Below, piece after piece: positions 18,401-28,587 of a DNA stretch of 64,000 bases. This stretch comes from Psychrobacter sp. FME6 (GTDB lineage: Bacteria; Pseudomonadota; Gammaproteobacteria; Pseudomonadales; Moraxellaceae): the NCBI RefSeq assembly GCF_014861365.1, contig NZ_RRYW01000001.1:1-64000 (forward strand), read 5' to 3'. A model generated the notes under the pieces. It saw only the letters and a program-made list of their open reading frames with translations, had not been told where the DNA came from and searched no databases. Position 1 is the first letter of the stretch; every line of letters begins with the position of its first letter. The translations under genes were made by a program, and so were the position numbers.

Positions 18401-18547
18401 ACGCGCTCATTATCTATAAAAGTGCCTGATTTATAAACTACTTTAACCTAATGTTTATTCATCATAGGCTGAGTAGTTTTCATGATGAGCTAAGGTTTAT
18501 TTCCTTAAGAGCTGCTAGCATTATTATCAGCGTTTTTATAGATAGTC

Positions 18548-18722
18548 TTAGGGCATGTCCTCAATCTGAACGAAATCAACTAAATGGGCTAAGAATGGCT
18601 AAATCTTGCCAAACTGCGTCAAATAGCTGGCTAATATCTTGATATTATCTGTACTATTTTCCTTGTTTGACTGCAATTTATCTCATTTTTATCACCATTT
18701 TCAAAATGAGGACACACCCTAA
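18548..18722. mobile_element. 175-bp MITE-like element
   Basis: The ends are TTAGGGCATGTCCTCA and TGAGGACACACCCTAA, which are inverted copies of each other at 14 of 16 positions. The interior has no coding capacity for a transposase. The size and ends are those of a non-autonomous element mobilised by a transposase elsewhere. I see no clear target duplication. It sits in the divergent gap between the TonB receptor and the MscS gene. Confidence 0.75.
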
Positions 18723-18839
18723 TACAGTTAACTATAAAAATAGCCAACCATATAAAAGCCAACCAAAAGCATTGCTGTCATAAATAATTGCTATTATAGT
18801 GGCAACTCTTATCTTGTCCTTCGTCATACTATTAAAGCC

Positions 18840-20825
18840 ATGAGGTTTGTTTTGTCTATTAAGCGTCATCTGAGTACCAGCACCGCGCCACCTCCGTCAT
18901 TTTCACCTACTAAAATATCATTCACAATGATAGCCTTTCTCATTGCTGTGATATTGAGCCTAGTTGCACCGCATAGCGCAGTTGCTGCTGAAGCTGGTAT
19001 ATTGGGTGTGGGCAGTAGTAGTAATAATAATGAAGAAACGACTGATAATACCTCTATACCAGATTCATTTGGGCGAGATACGCCGCGCCATACGGTACAA
19101 GGGTTTATTGGGGCGCTGGGTGAAAACGATTATCTGCTGGCCAGTAATTATTTAAATTTATCCAAGTCTGACAATCCAACGACGATCGTACGGCAATTCA
19201 AACAGGCGCTTGATGCAGGTGGCCGCTTTCAGCCTGATTTGCAAATCAATAACACCCCCGAAGGCAATCTAACCGACCAATTACCATCAAACCAAGAAAA
19301 TGTTGGTGCTATTAATGTCGGCGAAAAAAATGTGCCACTACTATTAGAAAGAGTGGTCTCTGAGCAAGGTGAAAAATACTGGCAGTTCTCGACGGATACG
19401 CTTAGCTCAGTACCAGAGGTGATAGAAGACTACCAACCGACTTTGGTCTCTCGTTATACGATTGACTCACTAGAGGGCAAGAAGTTACTTGGTTACGAGT
19501 TAGTAGATTTGGTGGCGGCACTGGCCATGATTATCAGTAGTTTTTTGCTGACTTATATTATGGTTTGGCTATCGTATCATTTACTGAGAATCAGTTATCC
19601 TCGTGTACGCGGCGTGCCGTTACCTTTCCCTAATAAAGTAATTTTGCCACTTTCTGTGGTAATTATGGCGTTGATACTGTCTGAGGTAATGGTTTACGCT
19701 GGCGTGTCAGTGACTCTACGTGAGCCGGTTAATCGCTTTACTGAAATTGCTTCGTGGGTCGCGATTACTTGGTTATTATTACGTATTGTTGATGCATTGT
19801 TCACCCGCGCAGTGAATTTGAGCTATAAGAAAAACCATACTGAACGAGTCTCGATTTTGGGGTTGCTCCGCAAGGTGGTCAAGGCGCTGTTATTAATATT
19901 TGCCGTCATCGTCATCTTCGGTAATTTAGGTTTTGATTTGACCACAGGTATTGCGGCATTAGGGGTTGGTGGTTTAGCGTTAGCACTGGGTGCGCAAAAG
20001 ACCATCGAGAACCTCGTCGGTAGTGTGGTCGTGGTGGCTGACTCCCCAGTACGGATAGGCGACTACTGTAGTTTTGGTACGCAGGCGGGTACGGTTATCG
20101 ATATCGGTATCCGCTCATCACGGGTACGTACATTAGACCGCACAGTCGTTACTGTTCCCAACAGTGACTTCTCATCGATGCAAATTGAGAACTATACTTC
20201 ACGTGACATGTTTCATTTCTTGCATAACTTATATATCAAACGCAATGCGGATATTGACGTTATTTTTAAGATGGTCAAGGATTTAGATAAGTTTTTGAAC
20301 GATCATGAGCTGACTAACCAAGAGTGGAATCAGGCCAATATTTTAGAGTTGCGCCAAGACTGTTATATCATTCAGCTGCGCGCTTATGTTAACTCCTTTG
20401 ATGTTATAGAGTTTTATGGCAAACAAGATACTTTGTTGGTTGAGATATTAACCCTTGTCAAAAAATATAAAGTTGAGCATGCGCTGCCAACGCAGCAGCT
20501 TATCGTCAATCAAGCTGAACTTGAACCTCAACATCAGATAGAAACGGTTATCGAGGGCGACATAAATGACCCTGTAAGTGATGCATTAAGTGAGGAAAAT
20601 GATAGTGATGATACTAGTGCACAGGACACGATTGACTTAGATAAAAAGGGTAATAGCGCTGATAATAACGGGGCGGACAATAAGAAAAAGACTGCCTCCG
20701 CGAAATTAAAAAAGAATAGTACCCTTAAAGCATTAAAAAATAGAAGCCGTATACTTAAGAAAAGTAAGTTTAAGCGTACCAAGAGAAAGTTCGATTTTTC
20801 TATATGGAATCAGCCTTATAACTAG
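18840..20825 (+). CDS. Mechanosensitive ion channel, MscS family, with exported N-terminal domain
   Basis: The product has 661 residues. The N-terminus has a signal-like hydrophobic segment (about 29-48, ending HSAVAAEA), then a soluble domain of about 150 residues. Membrane helices follow near 215-240, 265-290, 300-320 and 340-365. The pore helix and MscS beta-domain are obvious: GIAALGVGGLALALGAQ, then KTIENLVGSVVVVADSPVRI, GDYCSFGTQAGTVIDIGIRS and VTVPNSDFSS. The last 110 residues are acidic, then strongly basic (KKKTASAKLKKN). Such channels release solutes on hypo-osmotic shock. The start has no strong ribosome-binding site. Confidence 0.9.
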   Translation: MRFVLSIKRHLSTSTAPPPSFSPTKISFTMIAFLIAVILSLVAPHSAVAAEAGILGVGSSSNNNEETTDNTSIPDSFGRDTPRHTVQGFIGALGENDYLLASNYLNLSKSDNPTTIVRQFKQALDAGGRFQPDLQINNTPEGNLTDQLPSNQENVGAINVGEKNVPLLLERVVSEQGEKYWQFSTDTLSSVPEVIEDYQPTLVSRYTIDSLEGKKLLGYELVDLVAALAMIISSFLLTYIMVWLSYHLLRISYPRVRGVPLPFPNKVILPLSVVIMALILSEVMVYAGVSVTLREPVNRFTEIASWVAITWLLLRIVDALFTRAVNLSYKKNHTERVSILGLLRKVVKALLLIFAVIVIFGNLGFDLTTGIAALGVGGLALALGAQKTIENLVGSVVVVADSPVRIGDYCSFGTQAGTVIDIGIRSSRVRTLDRTVVTVPNSDFSSMQIENYTSRDMFHFLHNLYIKRNADIDVIFKMVKDLDKFLNDHELTNQEWNQANILELRQDCYIIQLRAYVNSFDVIEFYGKQDTLLVEILTLVKKYKVEHALPTQQLIVNQAELEPQHQIETVIEGDINDPVSDALSEENDSDDTSAQDTIDLDKKGNSADNNGADNKKKTASAKLKKNSTLKALKNRSRILKKSKFKRTKRKFDFSIWNQPYN

Positions 20826-20968
20826 GGGCTGTCCTTATGGTCTTTACCTTATAACACTTAACTTATAACATTCACAAAAACTAGAGTAGCAGGGAAAAAG
20901 AGTGTAAGTGCTACGCATTATAGACTAAGCGAGTTTGACACGGCTAATCGTACTTTTTGGGTTTGGTA

Positions 20969-21601
20969 TTATAAAGGGAGGGCGGCTGTATTACGTAATA
21001 AGCCGTAGTAAGACCAGAGCAGTAAACCAGCTGCACTACGGTGCGGTGCCCAGTTTTGGGTGAGTGTTTTTAGCTGTTTTGGCGTTGGGCGTTCTGTCAG
21101 ATCTAATAGCGACATTGCTGCGACCTTGATGGCTAAATCATCAACCGCAAGAATGTCAGCTCGTTTTAATGAAAATAACAAGTACATCTCAGCGGTCCAT
21201 TGACCGATGCCGATAACGGCGGTTAGAGTTTTTATCACCTCTTCATCTGGCATGGTTTCTAATGCGGAAAAATCTATATCATGATCTACTAATGAGCGGA
21301 TATAGCGAACCTTTTGTTTAGACAATCCTTTTGCTTTCAAAGTCTCGTCTGTTGCTTGGCTAATCATTTTCGGGCTTATCAAGCTTGCATCAACCAATCG
21401 TTGCCAAATACTGGTAGCCGCTGCTACAGAGAGCTGTTGACCGACCATAGCTCTTACCAGCTGCTCAAACCCGCCCGTATTATGGCGTAAATCAGGCACA
21501 CCCACTTGCTCATAAACCTGAGAAAATCTTGGCTCGATAGCAATCAAAGCCGTTATGTGTGCGTTTAATTGCTGAGTACTTTCAATCGTCTGTATGCTCA
21601 T
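20969..21601 (-). CDS. DNA-3-methyladenine glycosylase II-like (HhH-GPD)
   Basis: The product has 210 residues. The helix-hairpin-helix and catalytic region is visible: LTAVIGIGQWTAEMYLLFSL followed by ADILAVDDLAIK, where the second Asp of VDD is the catalytic position in AlkA-type enzymes. It is shorter than Escherichia coli AlkA and lacks its N-terminal domain. This resembles compact Mag/AlkA forms. It removes alkylated purines to start base excision repair. A dispersed repeat lies beyond its 5-prime end. Confidence 0.88.
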   Translation of the reverse strand: MSIQTIESTQQLNAHITALIAIEPRFSQVYEQVGVPDLRHNTGGFEQLVRAMVGQQLSVAAATSIWQRLVDASLISPKMISQATDETLKAKGLSKQKVRYIRSLVDHDIDFSALETMPDEEVIKTLTAVIGIGQWTAEMYLLFSLKRADILAVDDLAIKVAAMSLLDLTERPTPKQLKTLTQNWAPHRSAAGLLLWSYYGLLRNTAALPL

Positions 21602-21677
21602 AATGGCTTCGCCTTAAAAGTGGGATTGATGCTGATATAGTTAGTTTTAAATAAAAAGAGTACAGCCATTACAGCGT

Positions 21678-21820
21678 GCTATAGTCAGTGAGAAGTAATA
21701 TCGCTACATCACGTACAGCAGGTACCGTTTTTTCTTGCTTGCTGTGCCTACGCAGACAGAGGCTGCGAAAAAATTACAGCAATAGTACTGCATTGCTTTT
21801 AAATTGGATCAGCTATACAA
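21678..21820 (+). repeat. Dispersed palindromic repeat, copy C
   Basis: Nearly identical to copy A over the left 100 bases (TATAGTCAGTGAGAAGTAAT onward) and through the core CTTGCTTGCTGTGCC, TACG, CAGACAGAGGCTGC. The left arm ACGTACAGCAGGTA and right arm TACAGCAATAGTACTGC are inverted relative to each other. Confidence 0.85.
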
Positions 21821-21844
21821 GAACCTGTGATATTTTTAATATAA

Positions 21845-21873
21845 AAAAAGGACCGCTCACAGCAGTCCTTTTT
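21845..21873 (-). terminator. Intrinsic terminator of Smr-domain gene
   Basis: AAAAAGGAC (21845-21853) pairs with GTCCTTTTT (21865-21873), followed by a T-run on the minus strand. It lies 18 bases past the stop codon. Confidence 0.85.
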
Positions 21874-21890
21874 ATGTTTAACCTTGATAC

Positions 21891-22622
21891 TTATTCGCCA
21901 TCAGCTTTAGGCTTTTTTAGCAGCACCAAAACGGCACCATTACCGCCATCTTTTGGTGGGGCAGAGCAAAAAGCCAATACTTCTGGTAGCTGGCGCAACC
22001 AGCCATTGACGCAGGTTTTTAAGATTGCCTCAGAGCCTTTGCCATGGACAATTTTTACCATCGTTTCATTGTTCTGCTTCGCTTGACTTAATAACTGAGT
22101 CATCGCATCACGTGCTTCTTCGATGGTGCAGCCATGAATATCGACCGCATCATACCAACGCAGCTTGCCTTTTTTGAGCTGATCAAAAATCTTATTTTGT
22201 AACGTTGGTTGTTTATAAGACAAGTACGCCTCAGCCGCGACAGGATTCAGCAGTGCTTGCATATCTGACAAGCCCGCACTTAAATCCGCGCTTTCGCTAC
22301 CTTGAGCCGCCGCACGTTTAGACAGCGTCGTGGCATCAGGTTTGCCGGCCTTTGCAGCATTGGCAGGTGAGCGTACGTTTTTGTCATCGAGCTGACTGAC
22401 ACCGTGCATCGCTTGCATAAACAGGACTTTATCATCATCGATATGTTCGCTGTCCAACTGTTTGACTGTTTTTTTAACTTGCTTTTGGCTGAGTAGCGAA
22501 ACAGGCTCTGTTGGTTTCTGATTGTCACCTTCAGGTGAATTGGTATCACGACCTTTGCTCAGTTGGCCTTTTAGCTCTTTGAGCTGGTCTTGCATTTCTT
22601 TTGAAAATAGAGAGTTTGACAT
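21891..22622 (-). CDS. Smr-domain protein
   Basis: The product has 243 residues. The C-terminal 90 residues are a Smr domain: DIHGCTIEEARDAMTQLLSQ, then VKIVHGKGSEAILK and a C-terminal VLVLLKK. The HGxG motif VHGKGS is intact, as in nucleases related to the MutS2 C-terminus. The first 130 residues are polar, with no recognisable domain. Proteins of this type act on nucleic acids, some in ribosome rescue, but the target here cannot be told from sequence. It lies downstream of the trp genes on the same strand, 104 bases after trpC. Confidence 0.85.
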   Translation of the reverse strand: MSNSLFSKEMQDQLKELKGQLSKGRDTNSPEGDNQKPTEPVSLLSQKQVKKTVKQLDSEHIDDDKVLFMQAMHGVSQLDDKNVRSPANAAKAGKPDATTLSKRAAAQGSESADLSAGLSDMQALLNPVAAEAYLSYKQPTLQNKIFDQLKKGKLRWYDAVDIHGCTIEEARDAMTQLLSQAKQNNETMVKIVHGKGSEAILKTCVNGWLRQLPEVLAFCSAPPKDGGNGAVLVLLKKPKADGE

Positions 22623-22726
22623 AAAGTTAACGTATCGTTGGTTGATGAATGAATTAATTATTAATAGCCATTAATTTATAAATATAAGCTATCTAGCTTG
22701 GTTAAGTCCAAACTGTTTGGGTTACT

Positions 22727-23629
22727 TTACTCGTCTGCTGCGACGCCCGCAAGTAAGGATTGTAACGCTTGTCCAGGGTGATCGGTCTTCATAAACTGCT
22801 CACCAATTAAAAAATGCTGAATATCGTGATCTAACATCAAACGAATATCATCGCTATTATGGATACCACTTTCGGTGACGATAAGTGGGCGTTTTAAGTG
22901 GTCGTTGGGATTGGCAGCCAGTGCATCATCGATCGCCAACGCCTGTAATAAGGTGTTTTTTAAATCCAGCGTGGTTTGTAGGTCGACGTCAAAGGTATTT
23001 AAATCACGATTATTAATACCATAGATATTATGCTCTGAGCGCGGCAACTGTAGTGCGCGTTCAAGCTCGCCCGCTGTATGGACTTCTATTAATACATCCA
23101 TTCCTAGCTCGATACTTAAAGCATGGAGCTCTTGCACTTGAGAGTCATCAAGGCATGCCATGATTAATAAGATGCAGTCCGCACCCATCAGATAAGACTG
23201 ATAAATCTGATACACATCAATCATAAAGTCTTTACGGAGTATCGGCAGGCTTGAGGCATTGGCAGCGGCAATAAGATAGCTATCATCACCTTGAAAGTAA
23301 TCGCGGTCGGTTAATATCGATAGGCAGCTGGCACCCGCTTGTTCATACTGCTTGGCAAATAATGCGGGCGAAAAGTTATGGTTGATAATGCCTTTAGAGG
23401 GTGAGGCCTTTTTTATTTCAGCAATGATGCCGATACCGTTCTCTTTAGTGCTGGTCGCTCTTAGCGCCGCCGCGAAGCCTCGGCGTGGTTTATTGTCAGC
23501 GGCTACTTGCGCTTGTAACTGCTCAAGCGATTGCGCCTCGCGAGCCGCTGCTACCTCGATTTTTTTGGTGGCGACAATGCGCTGCAACACCGAGGGAATA
23601 TCTGAGCGGGATGTCGTGTTGGTAGTCAT
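22727..23629 (-). CDS. trpC: Indole-3-glycerol phosphate synthase
   Basis: It closes the indole ring in tryptophan synthesis. The product has 300 residues from ATG 23629, preceded by GGA. An in-frame TTG four codons upstream is less likely. Motifs: GIIAEIKKASPSKG with the catalytic Lys, FAKQYEQAGASCLSILTD, PILRKDFMIDVYQIYQS, GINNRDLNTFDVDL and a late ESGIHN. It is monofunctional, without a TrpF domain. The last member of trpG-trpD-trpC. Confidence 0.96.
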   Translation of the reverse strand: MTTNTTSRSDIPSVLQRIVATKKIEVAAAREAQSLEQLQAQVAADNKPRRGFAAALRATSTKENGIGIIAEIKKASPSKGIINHNFSPALFAKQYEQAGASCLSILTDRDYFQGDDSYLIAAANASSLPILRKDFMIDVYQIYQSYLMGADCILLIMACLDDSQVQELHALSIELGMDVLIEVHTAGELERALQLPRSEHNIYGINNRDLNTFDVDLQTTLDLKNTLLQALAIDDALAANPNDHLKRPLIVTESGIHNSDDIRLMLDHDIQHFLIGEQFMKTDHPGQALQSLLAGVAADE

Positions 23630-23757
23630 AGCAGGATCCAAATATATTTAATATAAATAAATAGTCAATAATAGCGTGAACGGTGTACGGATAGATTTAA
23701 ACTATCGCAAATAAAGTGGCGTCATAAGTTAAATGTCATCACAAAAATAACGAGTGA

Positions 23758-24894
23758 TTAGTTTTGTGTTGCCAGCTGCTGCGTATATTCGGCTAAGGAC
23801 TCAAGCTTAATTAACGCATCACCATTTTGGATGACTTTTTGAGCTCGGCTAACACCATTGGGGTAGTTGCTAGCAAGTCCTGCGGTATATATCGCTGCGC
23901 CGGCATTAAGCGCAATCATATCACGCGCCTTTAGGATCGCGCGGTCGTGGGTCTCTGTCCCTGACAAAGCCGCACGAATCAGCGCTAAGCTCTGCTCTGG
24001 GGAAGCTACATCGAGACCGATAAGCGTTTGTGATTCGATGCCTGCATCTTCTGGCATCATCTCATATACGGAGATGTTACCGTCTTTTAATTCAGCGACA
24101 GTAGTCGATGTTGCAAGACTGATTTCATCCAAGCCGTCTTTTGCGCCGACGACCATCACATGACGTGCGCCTAAGTTTTTCATCACTTTGGCGATAGGCT
24201 CGCATAGTTGTGCGGTAAAGACGCCAATGACTAAATTGGGTGTGCCAGCAGGGTTGGTGAGTGGTCCTAAAATATTAAAAATCGTCCGCGCTTTTAGTTC
24301 GCGGCGTACGGGGTTGGCATAACGCATGGCACTGTGGTGGTTGGGTGCAAATAAGAAACCAATACCTTGGTTTTCGATACAATCTTGTGCTTGCTCAGGG
24401 GTTAGGGCGAGGCTAATACCCGCTTGCTCTAAGAGGTCTGAGCTACCAGACTTGGTAGAGACGCCGCGGTTGCCGTGCTTAGCTACTTGTGCCCCAGCCG
24501 CGGCAGCGACCAACGCTGATGCGGTAGAGACGTTAAATAAATTGGCGCCATCACCGCCTGTGCCGACGATATCCACCAGATAATCGCAATTTTTCGGGCT
24601 AATATTGGCAGCCAAGGCACGCATGGCACTGGCCGATGCGGTAATTTCATCGATTGACTCACCTTTCATACGTAGACCAGTCAACACAGCGCCCATCATG
24701 GCATCGCTGCATCTGCCTTGCATAACGATGAGCATCACTTGATACATCTCATCAAAGGTTAGATCGATGTGCTGAAAAATTCTATCTAAGGCGGTGGTTA
24801 GTATTTTATGTGTGTCTTCATCGGACAGCTGATTGATGTGTTCAGGGGTATGGATGGTTTTTGGAAGTGCATCCTGCATAGTCGTATTGGTCAT
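23758..24894 (-). CDS. trpD: Anthranilate phosphoribosyltransferase
   Basis: It transfers phosphoribose from PRPP to anthranilate. The product has 378 residues. The N-terminal 35 residues are extra compared with many family members. The core carries VDIVGTGGDGANLFNVSTAS (PRPP/Mg loop), KHGNRGVSTKSGSSDLLEQAG, HHSAMRYANPVRRELKARTI and FNILGPLTNPAG. It lies 88 bases downstream of trpG and 128 bases before trpC, all on the same strand, so cotranscription is likely. No trpE is in the window. Confidence 0.96.
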   Translation of the reverse strand: MTNTTMQDALPKTIHTPEHINQLSDEDTHKILTTALDRIFQHIDLTFDEMYQVMLIVMQGRCSDAMMGAVLTGLRMKGESIDEITASASAMRALAANISPKNCDYLVDIVGTGGDGANLFNVSTASALVAAAAGAQVAKHGNRGVSTKSGSSDLLEQAGISLALTPEQAQDCIENQGIGFLFAPNHHSAMRYANPVRRELKARTIFNILGPLTNPAGTPNLVIGVFTAQLCEPIAKVMKNLGARHVMVVGAKDGLDEISLATSTTVAELKDGNISVYEMMPEDAGIESQTLIGLDVASPEQSLALIRAALSGTETHDRAILKARDMIALNAGAAIYTAGLASNYPNGVSRAQKVIQNGDALIKLESLAEYTQQLATQN

Positions 24895-24982
24895 AGTGTT
24901 CTCACTTATTATTATCTTTTATAGTTTAAATAAATTGGTTAAATGGGTCGCGTATTTTCAAAAGCTAACGCGTTAAAAACAG

Positions 24983-25606
24983 TTAGCCTACTTGTGGCAG
25001 CTCACTTGAGTCTACTACTGCTAAGTTGTGCGCTTGTAAGAAGTTATTAAGCAGCTGATAACCAGCTTCGCTTAAAATAGACTCAGGATGGAACTGAACG
25101 CCTTCGATTGCAAATTCACGGTGGCGAATGCCCATAATTTCTTCGATATCATCATCGATGTTTTGTGTCCAAGCAGTCATTTCAAAACACTCAGGTAAGC
25201 TGGTTTTATCAACCACTAGTGAGTGATAGCGCGTGAATTGCACCGGATTAGGTAAGTTAATAAAGACCCCTTGTCCGTTATGATAAATAGCAGATAGACG
25301 TCCGTGCATGACTTCATCTGCTTTGACCACTTGTCCGCCAAACGCTTGTCCAAGCGCTTGATGACCCAAGCAAATACCTAATATCGGAATAACGCCTTTA
25401 AAGGTATCGATAACCTCTAAGGAAATACCAGCACGGTCAGGATCACATGGGCCAGGGCCAATGACAATGATATCGGGCGCAAGGGTTTTAATCTGCTCGA
25501 TGGTAGCCTGATCGTTACGCCAGACGGTGATGTCCTGCTGCAATTCACCGAAGTACTGTACAATATTGTACGTAAAGCTGTCGTAATTATCGATCATCAA
25601 AATCAT
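24983..25606 (-). CDS. trpG: Anthranilate synthase / aminodeoxychorismate synthase glutamine amidotransferase subunit
   Basis: It supplies ammonia from glutamine to TrpE, and possibly also to PabB for folate. The product has 207 residues. The class I glutaminase triad is present: Cys79 in [15 protein letters not shown], and the His and Glu in [13 protein letters not shown]. It also has [11 protein letters not shown] at the N-terminus and the YHSLVV motif. It heads the trpG-D-C cluster, which favours the tryptophan role. No trp attenuator or leader peptide is evident upstream. Confidence 0.95.
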   Translation of the reverse strand: MILMIDNYDSFTYNIVQYFGELQQDITVWRNDQATIEQIKTLAPDIIVIGPGPCDPDRAGISLEVIDTFKGVIPILGICLGHQALGQAFGGQVVKADEVMHGRLSAIYHNGQGVFINLPNPVQFTRYHSLVVDKTSLPECFEMTAWTQNIDDDIEEIMGIRHREFAIEGVQFHPESILSEAGYQLLNNFLQAHNLAVVDSSELPQVG

Positions 25607-26126
25607 TAGGGGTTCAACTCATTGATTTGGTTGGATTTCACATTTTTATAATTAACCACGTTGATTTTTACTTATAGCAAGGTGTAAAGTTAGGCAGTTT
25701 TTATGACAACGAGTACTTTTTAAACGTCGTTATCTTACCACTATTTTGCTGTCTATCAAACGCAGCCTATCATTGCCTATATTTTTATGAGTCAGATTCA
25801 ATCAGTCTTGATTGTTCAGGTTATGCTGAGTCGTTGCCTGTCTAACCAGTATGAGTGCCAAGTATTACTAGCAGCTATAAAAATATTTACTAATATGCAT
25901 TTGAAGAGTTCAGCATTATGAGTCAGATGTTGCTAAAATAGCACCTGCATTTATTCGGCGGATTATAATTTACCATTAATTCTGCCGTTAAAAACGAGAA
26001 AATACGCCCTAATTTCAGCAACAGATTTCATAGTTTTTAAATAACAGTTAATTCATCGCTTTAAGTATTGACGTTAAACCCTAATCTTTAATCTCAGTAA
26101 TACGATAACCATAAAGGAAAATATTC
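25607..26126. promoter_or_regulatory. Divergent control region between trpG and glnA
   Basis: This 520-base gap has no supportable gene. It must carry promoters for trpG and glnA. A 13-base direct repeat TTATGAGTCAGAT occurs at 25786-25798 and 25917-25929. I find no clear NtrC half-sites (TGCACY...RGTGCA) and no sigma-54 -24/-12 element. A small inverted repeat GCTAAAATAGC lies near 25934. Confidence 0.5.
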
Positions 26127-27536
26127 ATGTCGAATAAACTACTTGATCTCATCGAGTCATCTAATGCCAAATGGGTTGATTTTCGTTTCACGGATACACG
26201 TGGCAAAGAGCATCATATGAGCTTTCCGGCGCATAGTGTTGACGAAGAGGTGATGGAAGACGGCAAAATGTTTGACGGCTCATCTATTGCTGGTTGGAAA
26301 GGTATTGAAGCCTCGGATATGATTTTGCGCCCTGATCCAGAGACTGCATTTATCGATCCGTTCTTTGATGCGGTCACTGTGGTCGTGACTTGTGACATCA
26401 TTGAACCATCAACGCTACAAGGCTATGACCGGGATCCACGCTCTATCGCACGCCGTGCTGAAGAGTATTTAAAATCTACCGGTATCGGTGATACGGCTTA
26501 CTTTGGTCCTGAACCTGAGTTCTTTGTTTTTGACGAAGTTAAATGGTCGATTGATATGTCTGGTGTCAGCCACGAAATTGTCGCTGAAGAAGCAGCATGG
26601 TCAACCAATAAAGACTATGAGTGGGGCAACATGGGTCATCGTCCACGTGTCAAAGGTGCTTATGTACCAGTACCACCGGTGGATAGCTCACAAGATATGC
26701 GTACGGTTATGTGCGAGCGCATCGAAGATATCGTTGGCGAAGGCTGTATCGAAGTTCATCACCATGAAGTTGCCCCTTGTCAGCTAGAAATCGGTGTTGC
26801 TTTTAACACCCTAGTTCGTAAAGCCGATGAAGTACAGCAGCTAAAATATGCCGTTCATAACGTCGCCCATCAGTTTGGTAAAACAGCGACCTTTATGCCA
26901 AAGCCAGTCGTTGGTGATAATGGTTCGGGTATGCACGTGCATATTTCTATCTCAAAAGATGGCGTCAATACCTTCTCTGGCGATGAATATGCAGGTCTTT
27001 CTGAGACGGCGCTATATTTCATTGGTGGTATCATCAAGCATGCTCGTGCATTGAACGCGATTACCAATCCATCGACCAACAGTTATAAGCGTCTAGTGCC
27101 ACATTATGAAGCGCCTATTAAGCTTGCGTACTCAGCTTCTAACCGTTCAGCGTCTATCCGTATTCCACACGTCAGCAGCCCAAAAGCGGTCCGTGTCGAA
27201 TCGCGTTTCCCTGATCCAGCAGCCAATCCGTATCTGGCCTTTGCCGCATTGTTGATGGCAGGTCTTGATGGCATTCAAAACAAAATGCATCCAGGTGAAG
27301 CCGCTGATAAGAATTTATATGACTTGCCGCCAGAAGAAGAAGCACTGATTCCAACGGTCGCTGAAAACTTAGAAGTGGCACTGCAAGCCTTAAAAGATGA
27401 CCATGAGTTTTTATTAAAAGGTGACGTATTCACTAAAGAGATGCTAGAAGCCTATATTGCGCTCAAACAAGAAGAAGTACAGCGTCTAAACGTCACTGTG
27501 CATCCCGTTGAGTTTGACTTGTACTATAGCTGCTAA
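26127..27536 (+). CDS. glnA: Glutamine synthetase, type I
   Basis: It makes glutamine from glutamate, ammonia and ATP. At 469 residues it has the length of the GS-I-beta dodecameric enzyme. Motifs include [65 protein letters not shown] and PNPY-like [19 protein letters not shown]. The adenylylation Tyr is in [10 protein letters not shown], so regulation by GlnE is likely. ATG 26127 follows AAAGGA by eight bases. A strong terminator follows. Confidence 0.98.
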   Translation: MSNKLLDLIESSNAKWVDFRFTDTRGKEHHMSFPAHSVDEEVMEDGKMFDGSSIAGWKGIEASDMILRPDPETAFIDPFFDAVTVVVTCDIIEPSTLQGYDRDPRSIARRAEEYLKSTGIGDTAYFGPEPEFFVFDEVKWSIDMSGVSHEIVAEEAAWSTNKDYEWGNMGHRPRVKGAYVPVPPVDSSQDMRTVMCERIEDIVGEGCIEVHHHEVAPCQLEIGVAFNTLVRKADEVQQLKYAVHNVAHQFGKTATFMPKPVVGDNGSGMHVHISISKDGVNTFSGDEYAGLSETALYFIGGIIKHARALNAITNPSTNSYKRLVPHYEAPIKLAYSASNRSASIRIPHVSSPKAVRVESRFPDPAANPYLAFAALLMAGLDGIQNKMHPGEAADKNLYDLPPEEEALIPTVAENLEVALQALKDDHEFLLKGDVFTKEMLEAYIALKQEEVQRLNVTVHPVEFDLYYSC

Positions 27537-27567
27537 TCAGCAATAAAAGCTTTAACCTCTGATTAAG

Positions 27568-27602
27568 AAAAACCAGTTAAGTAACCCTTAGCTGGTTTTT
27601 TT
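27568..27602 (+). terminator. Intrinsic terminator of glnA
   Basis: AAAAACCAGTTAAG (27568-27581) pairs with CTTAGCTGGTTTTT (27587-27600) with one G-T wobble, followed by more T residues. It starts 31 bases past the stop codon. Confidence 0.9.
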
Positions 27603-27726
27603 GTTTACTAAAGAGGTTAGCTTGATTAATGAGGTTTTTTGAGGTCATTACTGATTTAATGCTAAAAATACCGCATAATAGTTTTATCTATATATTAATA
27701 ATCAATACCTATTGGGCTGATTGACT

Positions 27727-28524
27727 ATGACTTTATTATCAAAAAGCAATGTTTTACGTAAAAATCTGACCTTAAGTCTACTCACAGGACTCGTCATTAG
27801 CACAGCCAGTCTTTACGCGCCGATGGCAAATGCTGCTGCTATTTATAAAATCGTCGATGAGAAGACAGGTCAAGTTACCTTTACCGATCGTCCGCAGAAC
27901 TACGAACAACAATCAGGCAAGAAAATTAGTCAGACCAGTGTTATGACTGGGAACGATAGTGTTGGTTCAAACAGTGCTAGCCAAACTGGCAATGCAAATA
28001 ATCAGCCTGCCAATAGTACCCAAGCGCCGCCTGCACCTGCCGATAAACCATCAGCGGTTAAAGCCCCTGTCAGCTATCAGCTTGCTATTACTGAGCCTAG
28101 CGCAGAACGCGCTTATCGTCGTCCAGTTCAAAGTATCGATGTCAATGTCCAACTAAAACCCGCTCTACAAGCAGGTGATAGCGTGAGCATTTACTTAGAT
28201 GGTAATGAAGTGGCGCAAGGTCTGAGTGTTTCAATTGCCACCGTCGATATTCTACCGGGTGCACACAATATAAAAATAGTGCTTAAAAATGAAAAAGGGC
28301 AGCTGCTAAAACAGGTTGAGCGTACCGTTTATGTCATCCAAAATACACAGACGTTGCAAAATAACAAGAAGATTGCGGAACAGCTTTTGGCTTATCAGCG
28401 TCTACCATGGTATCAAAAAGTGCTATTAAAAATGCGTCAAGATGGCAAACAACCCAATATGCAATCATTCACTAAGCCGGTTGCTGATAAACCAATGACG
28501 CTTGAGCAGCCAGTAATACAATAA
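27727..28524 (+). CDS. DUF4124-type exported protein
   Basis: The product has 265 residues from ATG 27727. A TTG two codons earlier is also in frame. A signal peptide ends near PMANAAA. Directly after it is a DUF4124-like segment: IYKIVDEKTGQVTFTDRPQ. A proline- and alanine-rich linker follows at about residues 75-120, then a beta-rich domain (VQLKPALQAGDSVSIYLDGN, VDILPGAHNIKIVLK) that looks like an immunoglobulin-type fold. It is probably periplasmic. The function is unknown. Confidence 0.8.
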   Translation: MTLLSKSNVLRKNLTLSLLTGLVISTASLYAPMANAAAIYKIVDEKTGQVTFTDRPQNYEQQSGKKISQTSVMTGNDSVGSNSASQTGNANNQPANSTQAPPAPADKPSAVKAPVSYQLAITEPSAERAYRRPVQSIDVNVQLKPALQAGDSVSIYLDGNEVAQGLSVSIATVDILPGAHNIKIVLKNEKGQLLKQVERTVYVIQNTQTLQNNKKIAEQLLAYQRLPWYQKVLLKMRQDGKQPNMQSFTKPVADKPMTLEQPVIQ

Positions 28525-28587
28525 CTAGTGATAAATAGCGCCAAGTATTGACGGATATAAATCGTAAGATAAAAGCAGTTTATATAA

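Noticed and set aside
18316-18547. Cobalamin riboswitch before the BtuB-like receptor
   Set aside because: No B12-box-like sequence is visible on the minus strand and the leader is too plain to form the large aptamer.
25607-26126. NtrC or sigma-54 control elements before glnA, or a trp attenuator before trpG
   Set aside because: No half-sites, -24/-12 element, leader peptide with Trp codons or terminator-like hairpin could be found on inspection.
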